NCBI RefSeq assembly: GCF_902762735.1
Contig: NZ_CACWPP010000007.1
Location: 1 to 62,891, forward strand
Direction of reading: 5' to 3'
From: an uncultured Ruminococcus sp.
GTDB taxonomy: Bacteria > Bacillota > Clostridia > Oscillospirales > Ruminococcaceae
DNA length: 62,891 nt
In this document: in pieces, positions 25,075 to 34,598 of the stretch
How the letters are laid out: every line of letters begins with the position of its first letter
How positions within the stretch are numbered: position 1 is the first letter of the stretch
Notes under the pieces: generated by a model
Seen by the model: only the letters and a program-made list of their open reading frames with translations
What the model was told of the DNA's origin: nothing
Databases searched by the model: none
Position numbers and translations under genes: made by a program

Positions 25075-28000
25075 TTACTTTTTCAGCGAAACGGTCACTT
25101 TTCTGCCGTCCTCATACTCAACTTCGTAGGAAGTATCAGCATCAGCGATCTCGCCGCTGTCTGACAGAGTTTCACCGCAGATATAATCCACCCATGCAGA
25201 AGGCACATCGCCCTCCAGCTTCATTGTGATCTTATCGGTGATGGCACAGCCCAGCTTGCGGCGTGCGTCCTGAATGCTTCTTACGATGTCTCTTGCGAAG
25301 CCTTCATCTCGCAGTTCGTCGGTGATGGTCAGGTCAAGTGAGACTACTATGCACTTGTCGGAAGCCACATGCTGACCTGCCTTAGCCTGATAGGTCACCA
25401 GTATCACCTCAGCATCGAACTCTTCCTCAGTGCCGTTTATGTTCAGTACTGCCTTGTCGCCCAGCCTGAACTTGCCGCTCTTGACAGCCTTGATGATGTC
25501 GGGTATCCTGTCGGGGTATCTGTTCCTTATCTCATTGAAGTTAGGCGCATACTTGATCTCAGCCACGCTCTCGGCGCTTTCGAGTATCTTCACGCTCTTG
25601 ACATTCAGCTCTTCCGCGATAATATCCTTGAAACTATCGACTACCGCATTACCCTCGCTCTCGCTCAGTGCAACGCACAGCTCGCTCAGCGGCTGACGGT
25701 TCTTGACGTTGTTCTTGCTTCTGATAGACCTTGCCAGATAGATGACATTTCTGACCAGCTTGACTTCGTCCAGCAGTTTGTCATCACGGAAGCTGTCGGG
25801 TATATCAGCCCAGCTCTCCAGATGTACCGAGTAGCCGCCTGTCAGTGTCTTGTACAGCTTTTCAGCGATGATAGGCGCGGCAGGTGCGAACAGCTTGCAC
25901 ATGTTCACCAGTACATAGTACAGTGTTTCGTAAGCGTTCTTCTTGTCCTCGCTCAGACCCTTCTCCCAGAAACGTCTTCTCGAACGTCTGATGAACCAGT
26001 TTGTCAGACCGTCTACCAGCTCGATGAGGTTCTCGACATACTTGTTTACGAAGTAAGCGTCCATATTCTTGCTGATAGCGTTTGAAGCCTCCCACAGCTT
26101 AGCCAGCATCCAGCGGTCGAGCTGGTTGTCGGAAGTCGGAGGTGTCAGGCTCTCGGGCTTGAAATCATCTATGTTAGCATAAGAGATGTAGAAGTTGCAT
26201 GCGTTCCACAGCGGGAAGATTATCTGCTGGAGTGCATCGGAGATGCCGTTGTCATCAAACTGCAAGTCGCCTATCAGCATAGCGTTGGTCTGATAGAGAT
26301 ACAGCCTGAATGCATCAGTGCCGAACTTCTTCATCAGCTGCATCGGGTCGGTGTAGTTTCTGGAAGATTTTGACAGCTTCTTGCCGTCCTTAGCAAGGAT
26401 AGTGCCGTGTACCACGCAGTTTGAGAAGCATGGCTTGTCGAACAGTGCCACGCTCAGCACATGCAGGTAGTAGAACCAGCATCTTATCTGACCTGTATAC
26501 TCAACTATGAAGTCAGACGGGAAGTGGGAATCGAACCACTCCTTGTTCTCGAAAGGATAGTGCTTCTGTGCAAAAGGCACCGAGCCGCTCTCGAACCAGC
26601 AGTCGAGAACTTCGGGTACTCTTACCATAGTGCCGTCACAGTCGGGGCAGTCGCACTTGAACTTTATCTTATCCATGTACTGTCTGTGCAGGTTTGTCAG
26701 CCTTACGCCGCTCTTTTCCTCTATCTCGTCGATAGAACCCAGCACGACTCTCTTGCCGCACTTGTCGCACTCCCATATCGGTATAGGAGTAGACCAGTAT
26801 CTGTTTCTGGAGATGTTCCAGTCACGGGCATTCTCCAGCCACTTGCCGAATCTGCCGTGCTTAACAGTTTCAGGCACCCAGTTTATCAGTTCGTTCTGGG
26901 CGATCAGCTTGTCCTTGATCTTGGTAACGTCGAAGTACCAAGCGTCCATAGCCTTGTAGATGAGAGGGCGCTTGCATCTCCAGCAGTGGGGATAGTTATG
27001 CTCGATAGTACCGTCAGCCACAGCCTTGCCCTGCTCGTACAGGAAGCGTATAACAGTCGGGTTCATCTCGATAACGTTCTTTTCGCCGTCCTTCTCATAG
27101 AAGTCGGTGACTTCCTCAGTAAATCTGCCCTTAGCGTCAACGGGGTTGACCAGCGGTATGCCGTTGTTCTTGCATGTCCAGTAGTCGTCCTCACCGAAAG
27201 CGGGAGCGGTGTGTACGATGCCCACACCTTCGTCAGCGCCGACATAGTCAGCAGTAACTACTCTGAACGCCTTGTCCTTCAGGTCTGCAAAGTATGGGAA
27301 CAGCGGCTCGTAAGTCCTGCCCACCAGTTCTTCGCCCTTAACGGTCTTTACTATCTTAGGCTCTTTGCCGAATATCTTGTCATATCTGCCCAGCACTGCG
27401 GTACAAGCTATGAATATCTCCTCGCCCACATCGCAGAATGCGTAGTCAAGGTCTTTGCCCACAGCCAGACACAGGTTAGACGGCAGTGTCCAGGGAGTGG
27501 TCGTCCATGCCAGGAAGAACACAGGCTTGCCGTCGATGACCTCTTCGGTCTTGAACTTAGCGATTATCCATCTGTCCTGACGGGGTCTTGTAGAGTCAGA
27601 CTCTCTTGTATCGGAGATGGACAGCGAAGTTTCGCAGTGGGTGCAGTAAGGGGTAACTCTGTAATCGCGGTAGATAAGTCCCTTGTCATAGCACTGCTTG
27701 AACGCCCACATAACGCTCTCCATGAAAGTCGGGTTCATGGTCTTGTAAGCGCCGTCGTAGTCTACCCAGCGCGCCATCTGCTCAACGTATTCTTTCCATG
27801 CTTCGTTGTTGCCGCTCACCAGCTCAAAGCACTTGTCGTTGAACTTGTCTATGCCAAGTGTATTTTCGATATAGTTCTTGTCGTCGATGCCGAGATCTTT
27901 CTCCACCTGATTTTCGATGGGCAGACCGTGACAGTCCCAGCCCCATACTCTGGGGACTTTGTAGCCCTTCATCGTCCAGTAGCGGGCGATCATATCCTTG

Positions 28001-28197
28001 ATGAAGGATACCAGTATAGTGCCGTGATGGGGCTTGCCTGTGGGGAAGGGAGGTCCGTCATAGAAAACGACCTCAGGGGCTTCCTTGTTGACTGATTTTT
28101 CAAATACGTTCTCATCTTTCCAGAATTTCAGGACATCTTCCTGTATTTCGGGAATGTTCGGCTTTCCTGCCAGTTCTTCGTACTTCAAATTTTTCAC
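25075..28197 (-). CDS. ileS: Isoleucyl-tRNA synthetase, long (type 2-like) form
   Basis: 1040 aa from the GTG at 28197. The open frame continues to 28284, but this would run into the -35 box, and AAAGG precedes the GTG. The HIGH motif is in YDGPPFPTGKPHHGTI and KMSKS is KLSKSSRNY. TTTPWTLPSNLCLAVGKD marks the editing domain. Length and the GPPFPTGKPHHG form fit the eukaryote-like type 2 IleS, a class that includes naturally mupirocin-tolerant enzymes; resistance here is only an inference. A zinc-ribbon-like CDKCG/CDCPDC pair is in the middle of the protein. No T-box is visible between promoter and start. Confidence 0.96.
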   Translation of the reverse strand: MKNLKYEELAGKPNIPEIQEDVLKFWKDENVFEKSVNKEAPEVVFYDGPPFPTGKPHHGTILVSFIKDMIARYWTMKGYKVPRVWGWDCHGLPIENQVEKDLGIDDKNYIENTLGIDKFNDKCFELVSGNNEAWKEYVEQMARWVDYDGAYKTMNPTFMESVMWAFKQCYDKGLIYRDYRVTPYCTHCETSLSISDTRESDSTRPRQDRWIIAKFKTEEVIDGKPVFFLAWTTTPWTLPSNLCLAVGKDLDYAFCDVGEEIFIACTAVLGRYDKIFGKEPKIVKTVKGEELVGRTYEPLFPYFADLKDKAFRVVTADYVGADEGVGIVHTAPAFGEDDYWTCKNNGIPLVNPVDAKGRFTEEVTDFYEKDGEKNVIEMNPTVIRFLYEQGKAVADGTIEHNYPHCWRCKRPLIYKAMDAWYFDVTKIKDKLIAQNELINWVPETVKHGRFGKWLENARDWNISRNRYWSTPIPIWECDKCGKRVVLGSIDEIEEKSGVRLTNLHRQYMDKIKFKCDCPDCDGTMVRVPEVLDCWFESGSVPFAQKHYPFENKEWFDSHFPSDFIVEYTGQIRCWFYYLHVLSVALFDKPCFSNCVVHGTILAKDGKKLSKSSRNYTDPMQLMKKFGTDAFRLYLYQTNAMLIGDLQFDDNGISDALQQIIFPLWNACNFYISYANIDDFKPESLTPPTSDNQLDRWMLAKLWEASNAISKNMDAYFVNKYVENLIELVDGLTNWFIRRSRRRFWEKGLSEDKKNAYETLYYVLVNMCKLFAPAAPIIAEKLYKTLTGGYSVHLESWADIPDSFRDDKLLDEVKLVRNVIYLARSIRSKNNVKNRQPLSELCVALSESEGNAVVDSFKDIIAEELNVKSVKILESAESVAEIKYAPNFNEIRNRYPDRIPDIIKAVKSGKFRLGDKAVLNINGTEEEFDAEVILVTYQAKAGQHVASDKCIVVSLDLTITDELRDEGFARDIVRSIQDARRKLGCAITDKITMKLEGDVPSAWVDYICGETLSDSGEIADADTSYEVEYEDGRKVTVSLKK

Positions 28198-28255
28198 ACA
28201 CCTTTTCTTAGCGGGGGCTGTTCTATTTAACCCGCGCCTAAAATATACAAAATTA

Positions 28256-28284
28256 ATTATACCACCGTATAATATCATTGTCAA
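28256..28284 (-). promoter_or_regulatory. Consensus sigma-A promoter for ileS-valS
   Basis: Minus strand TTGACA (28279-28284), 17-bp spacer ending GGTGG, TATAAT (28256-28261). The leader to the GTG start is only about 50 bases, too short for a T-box riboswitch. Confidence 0.88.
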
Positions 28285-28379
28285 GCATTATTTATTAAAA
28301 TTTGTGGCTTTTTGCGCGGATACGCCGCATCGGTCGGGGGACTTTCCCGCCGTATGCGCCCATACCCGCCGTAAATAAC

Positions 28380-28862
28380 ACCGCCTTCCGCTGATGCGCC
28401 CGCCGAACGCCGTCTTATCGCGTTATTTGTTCGCGGGTGACTGTATCATTCCCGCGCCGCCTGAAAAAAAGTCTGCCCCTCACATTATCGTGAAAAGCAG
28501 ACTTTGCGCTTATTTCCTGTTCTTTACAAGATATATCGCGAAGATACCCGCCGTAAACAACACAGCCTTCCGCTGATGCGCCCGACGAACGCCGTCTTAT
28601 CGCGTTATTTGTCAGCGGTGACTGTATCATTCGCGCCGCTTGAAAAAAAGGTCTGCCCCTCACATTATCGTGAAAAGCAGATTTTGCGCCTATTTCCTGT
28701 TCTTACAAGATATATCGCGAAGATACCCGCCGTAAACAACACCGCATTCCGCTGATATGCCCCGCCGAACGCCGTCTTATCACGTTATTTGTTAGCGGTG
28801 ACTGTATCATTCGCGCCGCATGAAAAAAGTCTGCCCCTCACATTATCGTGAAAAGCAGACTT
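28380..28862 (-). repeat. Triplicated gene-end plus terminator units (about 180 bp)
   Basis: Read on the minus strand, units share GTCTGCTTTTCACGATAATG and a GCAGAC arm followed by a T-run, at 28462, 28641 and 28821 (spacing 179 and 180). Just before each hairpin, two units encode a frame ending AVLFTAGIFAIYLVKNRK-stop, resembling the VIIDAVKNRK end of the DUF3592 gene at 28868. The middle unit has a one-base deletion (GTTCTTACAAG) that breaks it. They look like decayed copies of a gene 3' end with its terminator. Confidence 0.7.
28822..28862 (-). terminator. Intrinsic terminator of the 28868-29941 operon
   Basis: Minus strand stem AAGTCTGC ... GCAGACTT with an inner TCAC/GTGA pair, followed by TTTTT; located directly after the stop codon of the DUF3592 gene. 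Confidence 0.85.
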
Positions 28863-28867
28863 TGCGC

Positions 28868-29296
28868 CTATTTCCTGTTTTTTACAGCATCTATTATCAC
28901 ATATAACGCGAGTATATCCATAAAAATGCCCGCCGCCACACAGATCGTGGGTATCAGCTTGTTGTTGTTTTCGGGGTCTATGAAATCTTCGGGCGAATCG
29001 GGATCTATGTATATCTCCTGCACATAGCCCTCAGTCTTGTCGCGGGCGTATGTGTTGCCTCCTGTCACCTCATACAGCTTGCCGCCGTATTCGTACCTGA
29101 ATTTCGGGTAGTAGTTCTTGTAGCTGCTTTTGCTTGTATTTGTATGTTTGACTATATCATAGCCGATGAATTCGGCGCTCACGCTCTCGGTACAGCGCTT
29201 TATCTGCCTGAATGCTGATATTCCCCGCACCAGCGCCACCGCAGAAACAATCACCAGCGCCGCCGTAAATATCACAAATGACACTCTCTTTGACAT
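28868..29296 (-). CDS. DUF3592-type membrane protein (paralogue of 5385-5831)
   Basis: 142 aa. An N-terminal hydrophobic helix (about 7-25), a soluble part with YPKFRYEYGGKLYEVTGGNT and YVQEIYIDPDSPEDFIDPEN, and a C-terminal hydrophobic helix (about 115-136) match the layout of 5385-5831. Function unknown. The start is three bases beyond the stop of the upstream gene, with GGAGGA as ribosome-binding site, so the two are an operon. The 3' end has been duplicated in the adjacent repeat array. Confidence 0.7.
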   Translation of the reverse strand: MSKRVSFVIFTAALVIVSAVALVRGISAFRQIKRCTESVSAEFIGYDIVKHTNTSKSSYKNYYPKFRYEYGGKLYEVTGGNTYARDKTEGYVQEIYIDPDSPEDFIDPENNNKLIPTICVAAGIFMDILALYVIIDAVKNRK

Positions 29297-29299
29297 ACA

Positions 29300-29941
29300 T
29301 CATTCCTCCACTATCGACTTGACGGGCGCTGTATCCCTGAGATGCTGTGCCCGCTTTGCCGCAAGTATCCTCAGTATTATCCACCATACCAGTATGACCA
29401 GTTCCAGCGCCGCCGCAGCCGCCATCGGGTAATGGTGCTTCATGTACTCGGTATTTATCGACTTCATGCCTTCCTCGACCCACACCTTGTCCAGCCTGTC
29501 GCTGAGGTAGTCGATGAAATACTGCGCCGCTCTCAGATAAAGCGCTGTACCTGCGGAAATGACTATAAATGCTGGTATGTGCTTTTTGCAGAACTCGGTG
29601 ATGATGCCGCCCAGCACCAGCAGGTCTCCCGCCAGCATGCACCAGCCCACCCACGTCGGCGGCTGAGGTTCTATGTACCCGCCGAAAGTGCCGAATATCA
29701 TTATAAGTCCGTAGTATATGCCCGACCACGCGAACGGCACGAGCATCAGCAGGCGTATGAACAGAAAGCCCAGCGGTTCTTTTCCGTACCTGCCGTATTT
29801 AGTCTTGTTGAGCAGTTTTTTAGCCGACTTGCTCTGTTTGCGGCGGGCGGCTTCGCGCTCTTCCCGCTCTTCTTCTTCCAGCTCGCGGCGTTCAAGTATC
29901 TGCTTTTGTGCCTGAGCTTTAAGTCTGTCTTTTTTTGACAT
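29300..29941 (-). CDS. Multi-pass membrane protein, uncharacterised
   Basis: 213 aa from the ATG at 29941; the frame stays open upstream only because it runs into a repeat array. The first 60 residues are highly charged (KDRLKAQAQKQILERRELEE, then KQSKSAKKLL) and probably a cytoplasmic coiled coil. Four hydrophobic segments follow: about 73-95, 107-122, 130-145 and 180-197. No family recognised. No clear ribosome-binding site is seen (GGTATAAC only). It is cotranscribed with the DUF3592 gene. Confidence 0.6.
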   Translation of the reverse strand: MSKKDRLKAQAQKQILERRELEEEEREEREAARRKQSKSAKKLLNKTKYGRYGKEPLGFLFIRLLMLVPFAWSGIYYGLIMIFGTFGGYIEPQPPTWVGWCMLAGDLLVLGGIITEFCKKHIPAFIVISAGTALYLRAAQYFIDYLSDRLDKVWVEEGMKSINTEYMKHHYPMAAAAALELVILVWWIILRILAAKRAQHLRDTAPVKSIVEE

Positions 29942-29968
29942 GTTATACCTCTGATCTGTGATATTATT

Positions 29969-30530
29969 GACTGCGGCGCACCGTTCACCACACGCCCGCC
30001 ACACGTTCGGCTTACACGCCTGAAACCGCGCATTATCGGGCTTTACACGCCCACACGCCGCAGGACGGAGCTGTTCTTTTATACGCAGTGATGCGGCTGA
30101 CTGCGGCGCACCGTTCACCACACGCCCGCCGCACGTTCGGCTTACACGCCTGAAACCGCACATTATCGGGCTTTACACGCCCACACGCCGCAGGACGGAG
30201 CTGTTCTTTTGTGCATCAGTGATGCGGCTGACTGCGGCGCACCGTTCACCACACGCCCGTCACACGTTCGGCTTACACGCCTGAAACTGCGCATTATCGG
30301 GATTTACACGCCCACACGCCGCAGGACGGAGCTGTTCTATTATGCGCAGTGATGCGGCTGACTGCGGCGCACTGTTCACCACACGCCAGCCGCACGTTCG
30401 GCTTACACGCCTGAAACTGCGTATTATCGGGATTTGCACGCCCACATGCCGCAGGACGGAGCTGTTCTATTATGTGCAGTGATGTGGCGACTGCGGCGCA
30501 CCGTTCACCACACGCCCGCAGGATACCGAC
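29969..30530. repeat. Array of about 4.3 direct repeats of 130 bp
   Basis: Units begin with GACTGCGGCGCACCGTTCAC at 29969, 30099, 30230, 30360 and 30489 (the last partial), i.e. a steady 129-131 bp period. Each contains ACGTTCGGCTTACACGCCTG, AAACCGCGCATTATCGGG-like bases, and CACGCCGCAGGACGGAGCTG followed by TTCT. Divergence is about 5 per cent between units. Both strands stay partly open in frame because of the period; I do not call genes in it. The next 370 bp (30531-30900) hold no recognised feature. Confidence 0.85.
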
Positions 30531-30906
30531 CGCGCTGTGTGTTGCTTTTTCTGCCCGATAAGCAGTATAAAAAATATTATCTTTATCCTAAGAAGTAAGA
30601 ATATAGGCGTGTAGGCGTGTAAACGCCTGTATTTCGGGCTTTTGAAGCGCGTGATGCGGCGCGTGACCCTCGTGTGTGAGCGTGTGTGCCGTACAGGACG
30701 TTCTGCACGATAAGCGTAAACTATTATAGCATATATCTCACGGCTTTTCAAGGCGCATTTTTGAAAATTTTGCTATTCGCGTTAATTTCAGCCGTTTCTG
30801 CCAATACAAATTATACTTATGTGCGGCTGTGCATGAAATATCATCAGCGGTAAACAATATCACAGGCAGATGTTTTTTGATGAAATAAAAGTAAAGGAAG
30901 ATGCAT

Positions 30907-32109
30907 ATGAGGATAAAAGCAAAAAAACGGCGTACTGCGGGAGCTTTTGCCGCCGCCGCACTGTGTCTTATGGGAGCGGTGGGGCTTTACGGCAAGGCTC
31001 TGCCCGACAGTTACCGCGTCGGCAGGGGAGAAAAGCTGACGCTGAACAGTTTTTGGGGCATCACGGCACGTCCCGCAAAGCAGGGGTATACTACGGCACT
31101 CAAAGATATTTCGGGACAGGCTTCACAGTCTGGCGAGAACATACTTCTGCTGTTCGGAAGTGTGCCTGTCAAAAACGTCACAGCGACAAGCGAGCCGCGC
31201 CCGATGCTCGTGCCCTGCGGCGAGACTTTCGGCATAAAACTGCTGACAGACGGCGTGATAGTAACAGAACTCACCTCTGTGGGAGGGCGCTGTCCCGCCC
31301 GTGAATGCGGGATAAGAAAGGGTGATATTATCATCTCCGTCAACGGCGCAGATATACGCTCCAACCGCGATGTTTCAGAAGCGGTGCGGGCAGGCAGGGA
31401 CAGCGGCTGTGAGGTCAGGCTCAGGCGCGGCGGCGAAGATATGACGGTAACACTTGTCCCCACCTACTGCGAGGGCAGCTACAAGGCGGGCATGTGGGTG
31501 CGGGATTCCTCTGCGGGGATAGGTACGCTGACTTTCTATGACGCTGACACGGGCGTTTTCGGCGGGCTGGGACACCCTGTCTGCGACAGTGATACGAAAG
31601 AGATACTGCCCCTTTCGGAGGGCGCGGTGGGTGACATAGAGATAACAGGTCTTGTACCTTCTGCGGAGGGCTGTCCCGGTCAGCTGACGGGGGAATTTTC
31701 AGGCGATGAAGTGCTGGGCGAGATAACTCTCAACTGCCGCGAGGGTCTGTTTGGCACACTGCAAAGCTGTCCCGATGAAAAAGAAGCCCTGCCGCTGGGC
31801 TTCAAACAGGAGACCGAACGGGGGGCGGCGCAGATATACAGCTCGATAGACGGCGAAAAGCCCGTCGCCTACGATGTTGAGATAGAGCATATCGACCTGA
31901 GCGAGAACGCAGAACACGATATGGTGGTACACATCACCGATCCCCGCCTGCTGAAAGAAGCGGGCGGCATCGTGCAGGGCATGAGCGGTTCGCCCGTTAT
32001 ACAGAACGGCAGACTTGTCGGGGCGGTCACTCATGTTTTTATTGATGACCCCACAAGGGGCTACGGCATCTTCGCGGAGGATATGGCAGAAAAAGCAAAA
32101 GTTTCATAA
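30907..32109 (+). CDS. spoIVB: SpoIVB-type serine peptidase (S55, PDZ-containing)
   Basis: 400 aa from the second ATG (30907), which is 6 bases from AGGAAG; an ATG two codons earlier is too close to it. An N-terminal membrane anchor (about 10-30) is followed by a PDZ domain (about 115-180: GIRKGDIIISVNGADIRSNR). The SpoIVB peptidase domain has GGLGHPVCDSDTKE with the catalytic His and GIVQGMSGSPVIQNGRLVGA with the catalytic Ser. SpoIVB is made in the forespore and triggers pro-sigma-K processing in the mother cell. I could not identify a sigma-G promoter with confidence. Confidence 0.93.
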   Translation: MRIKAKKRRTAGAFAAAALCLMGAVGLYGKALPDSYRVGRGEKLTLNSFWGITARPAKQGYTTALKDISGQASQSGENILLLFGSVPVKNVTATSEPRPMLVPCGETFGIKLLTDGVIVTELTSVGGRCPARECGIRKGDIIISVNGADIRSNRDVSEAVRAGRDSGCEVRLRRGGEDMTVTLVPTYCEGSYKAGMWVRDSSAGIGTLTFYDADTGVFGGLGHPVCDSDTKEILPLSEGAVGDIEITGLVPSAEGCPGQLTGEFSGDEVLGEITLNCREGLFGTLQSCPDEKEALPLGFKQETERGAAQIYSSIDGEKPVAYDVEIEHIDLSENAEHDMVVHITDPRLLKEAGGIVQGMSGSPVIQNGRLVGAVTHVFIDDPTRGYGIFAEDMAEKAKVS

Positions 32110-32117
32110 AATGCAAA

Positions 32118-32152
32118 CTGCGCGGTCACGGGCTGACGGCGCAGCTTTTTTT
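32118..32152 (+). terminator. Intrinsic terminator after spoIVB
   Basis: Stem CTGCGCGGTCA / TGACGGCGCAG with one G-G mismatch, then a seven-T run. Confidence 0.85.
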
Positions 32153-32224
32153 GCGGAAAACACCCTCAGATACAGAGATTTTTGCTATGGCATGACAGAG
32201 GAATATCATATGTCTTTCACCGCC

Positions 32225-32253
32225 TTGATTTTTCAGACGATATGTGCTATAAT
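32225..32253 (+). promoter_or_regulatory. Sigma-A promoter for purB
   Basis: TTGATT (32225-32230), 17-bp spacer ending TGTGC, TATAAT (32248-32253). Confidence 0.75.
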
Positions 32254-32335
32254 AAATGTGTATTTCATGTTTTGCCGTTCTCCGTGCGCGGACAGGCAGA
32301 GCGCTGTAAACGAAAAAACGAAAGAGGTAATCACT

Positions 32336-33775
32336 ATGTCTACAAACAGTTATGAATCACCATTCTGCACAAGATATGCCAGCAAGGAGATGCAGTACAT
32401 CTTCTCGGCTGACAAGAAGTTCACCACCTGGAGAAAGCTCTGGGTAGCTCTGGCAAGGGCTGAGATGAAGCTGGGTCTGAACGTTACTCAGGCGCAGGTA
32501 GATGAGCTGGAAGCAAACATCAACAACATCGACTACGCTATGGCGGCTGAGGAAGAAAAGCTGGTGCGCCACGATGTAATGGCGCATGTACATACCTACG
32601 GCAAGTGCTGTCCCAACGCCGACAAGATAATCCATCTGGGTGCAACTTCCTGCTATGTGGGCGACAACACAGATGTCATCATCATGCGCGATGCCATGAA
32701 GATAGTCAAGAGAAAGCTGGTAAAGGTAATAGATCAGCTGGCTAAGTTCGCTGACAAGTATAAGGGTCTGCCATGTCTGGCTTATACACACCTCCAGCCC
32801 GCACAGCTGACCACAGTGGGCAAGAGAGCGACTCTCTGGTGCAACGAACTGGTCATGGATCTGGAAGACCTTGATTTCCAGATGGGCAGACTGAAACTGC
32901 TGGGCTCAAAGGGTACAACAGGCACACAGGCATCTTTCATGGAGCTGTTTCACGGCGACACCGACAAGGTGAAGGAACTTGAAAGACTGATCGCTGAGGA
33001 GATGGGCTTTGACGCAGTCGTTCCCGTATCGGGTCAGACCTATTCGAGAAAAGTTGACTTCGCGGTTTGTCAGGTAATGGCTGCCATTGCGCAGAGTGCC
33101 ATGAAGTTCGGCAACGATATAAGACTTCTCCAGTCATTCAAGGAGATAGAAGAGCCTTTCGAGAAAACACAGATAGGTTCTTCCGCTATGGCTTACAAGA
33201 GAAACCCCATGCGCGATGAGCGTATCTGCTCGCTGGCAAGATACGTTATATGCGATGTTCTCAACCCCGCATTCACCGCAGGTACACAGTGGTTCGAGAG
33301 AACTCTCGATGACTCCGCAAACAAGCGTATCTCTGTGGCTGAGGCTTTTCTCGGCGTTGACGCTATACTGAACATCATGCTCAACGTTACCGACTCCGAT
33401 AACGGTCTGGTGGTATATGACAAGATGATCACCCGCCGCGTTATGGCTGAACTGCCTTTCATGGCTACCGAGAACATAATCATGGACGCTTGCGAAAAGG
33501 GCGGCAACAGACAGGACCTCCACGAGCATATCAGAAGACTTTCGATGATAGCAGGCGAACATGTCAAGAGAGACGGTCTTGACAACGACCTCGCAGACCT
33601 CATCGCGGCTGACCCTATCTTCATGGTGACACGCGAAGAACTGGCTGAGATAATGAAGCCCGAAAACTACATCGGCAGATGCCCCCAGCAGGTGGACGAG
33701 TTCATCGAGAATGTCGTAAAGCCCATAATCGAAGCTAACGGCGTTTCCGACGATGTGGCAGAGATAAACGTATAA
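32336..33775 (+). CDS. purB: Adenylosuccinate lyase
   Basis: 479 aa from ATG 32336 behind AAAGAGG; the frame extends further upstream but that would cross the promoter. PurB cleaves SAICAR and adenylosuccinate in purine synthesis. The fumarase/aspartase-superfamily signature is GSSAMAYKRNPMRDERICSL (about 282-301). The catalytic His region is YTHLQPAQLTTVGKRATLW, and GATSCYVGDNTD is the first conserved loop. Located alone between terminators, not in a pur operon. Confidence 0.95.
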   Translation: MSTNSYESPFCTRYASKEMQYIFSADKKFTTWRKLWVALARAEMKLGLNVTQAQVDELEANINNIDYAMAAEEEKLVRHDVMAHVHTYGKCCPNADKIIHLGATSCYVGDNTDVIIMRDAMKIVKRKLVKVIDQLAKFADKYKGLPCLAYTHLQPAQLTTVGKRATLWCNELVMDLEDLDFQMGRLKLLGSKGTTGTQASFMELFHGDTDKVKELERLIAEEMGFDAVVPVSGQTYSRKVDFAVCQVMAAIAQSAMKFGNDIRLLQSFKEIEEPFEKTQIGSSAMAYKRNPMRDERICSLARYVICDVLNPAFTAGTQWFERTLDDSANKRISVAEAFLGVDAILNIMLNVTDSDNGLVVYDKMITRRVMAELPFMATENIIMDACEKGGNRQDLHEHIRRLSMIAGEHVKRDGLDNDLADLIAADPIFMVTREELAEIMKPENYIGRCPQQVDEFIENVVKPIIEANGVSDDVAEINV

Positions 33776-33948
33776 GATAAAAACAGTGCTTTCCCCGCAC
33801 GGTGAGCGGAGCAGAAAACGCCGTCTGCAATATTGGCTGAAAGGCTGTTCAGTCAGGTGTTTCGGCGGGACAGTCAAAAAAGAAAGAGGACTGTAACGGC
33901 ACTTTTTTACGTACTGTGCGGGAAATATACATATAATAAAGGAGAAAC

Positions 33949-34203
33949 ATGGACTATAATAATTACGGCTATAATAACTACGGTTACACAGGCAAAGTCT
34001 GCCCCAAGTGCGGCTGTCCCGACTGCCGCCTTATAAACGAAACTACCACAAAAGGCGGCGATTACGGCGTTTGCAGCGGTATTTGCGGGTATCTTATAAT
34101 GGGTCCTGTGGGACTGCTGTGTGGTCTGTGCGGCATGGATACAACGACCAAGACCCGCGCCTACTGGGTCTGCCCGAACTGTGGCAAGAAGTTCAAGGCA
34201 TGA
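33949..34203 (+). CDS. Small Cys-rich protein with zinc-ribbon ends
   Basis: 84 aa. It starts with an Asn/Tyr/Gly-rich tail (MDYNNYGYNNYGYTG), then CPKCGCPDC (about 19-27), a Gly/Cys-rich hydrophobic loop, and CPNCGKKF near the end. The two CxxC pairs would make one split zinc ribbon around a short hydrophobic insert that may touch the membrane. The stop overlaps the next start (ATGA). The ribosome-binding site AAGGAG is well placed. No named function. Confidence 0.65.
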   Translation: MDYNNYGYNNYGYTGKVCPKCGCPDCRLINETTTKGGDYGVCSGICGYLIMGPVGLLCGLCGMDTTTKTRAYWVCPNCGKKFKA

Positions 34204-34598
34204 CGGCACAGCAAAAGGAACAGCTGTGGCTCAAAGCGATGGAGTACGGCGAAAGATGCGGCTGTCACCAGCGGGCTGACAGGAGCTTTTTCATCGGTCA
34301 GTGGCAGATGCCTGTCTGTGCCAGATGCACAGGCGTGCTGGCAGGTCATATCATCGCTTCTGCACTGCTGTTTAAACGGAAGAAACTGCCGTCATGGGCG
34401 GCTGTCGCTCTGTGCGGCGTTACTTTCACCGACTGGCTGATACAACAGCTGGGCATAAAAGAGTCTGACAACCCGCGCAGACTGGTGACAGGCATCGCAG
34501 GCGGCATCGGTACGGCTGTGCTGTACTTTGAGGGCATAAAATACGTGATAAGGACAGTGAAAAAATTTGGACATAGCAAAACTGCAAAAGGGCGCTGA
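34200..34598 (+). CDS. DUF2085-family membrane protein
   Basis: 132 aa starting in the ATGA overlap. The family hallmark CHQRADRSFFIGQWQMPVCA then RCTG (about 21-44) is followed by three hydrophobic segments. DUF2085 proteins are small membrane proteins with conserved Cys/His residues and no known role. Translational coupling to the Cys-rich gene suggests joint work on a metal or redox task; that is inference. Confidence 0.8.
   Translation: MTAQQKEQLWLKAMEYGERCGCHQRADRSFFIGQWQMPVCARCTGVLAGHIIASALLFKRKKLPSWAAVALCGVTFTDWLIQQLGIKESDNPRRLVTGIAGGIGTAVLYFEGIKYVIRTVKKFGHSKTAKGR

Noticed and set aside
26461-28095. 544-codon open frame on the plus strand
   Set aside because: Lies wholly antisense to ileS, whose motifs are complete; translation shows no family features.
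28198-28255. T-box riboswitch before ileS
   Set aside because: Leader is only about 50 bases and has no specifier-loop or antiterminator signature.
28198-28284. Longer ileS N-terminus starting at 28284
   Set aside because: The extra codons cover the consensus -35 and -10 boxes.
29969-30530. Possible CRISPR array or set of small genes
   Set aside because: Unit length 130 bp with no spacer/repeat division; open frames follow the repeat period only.
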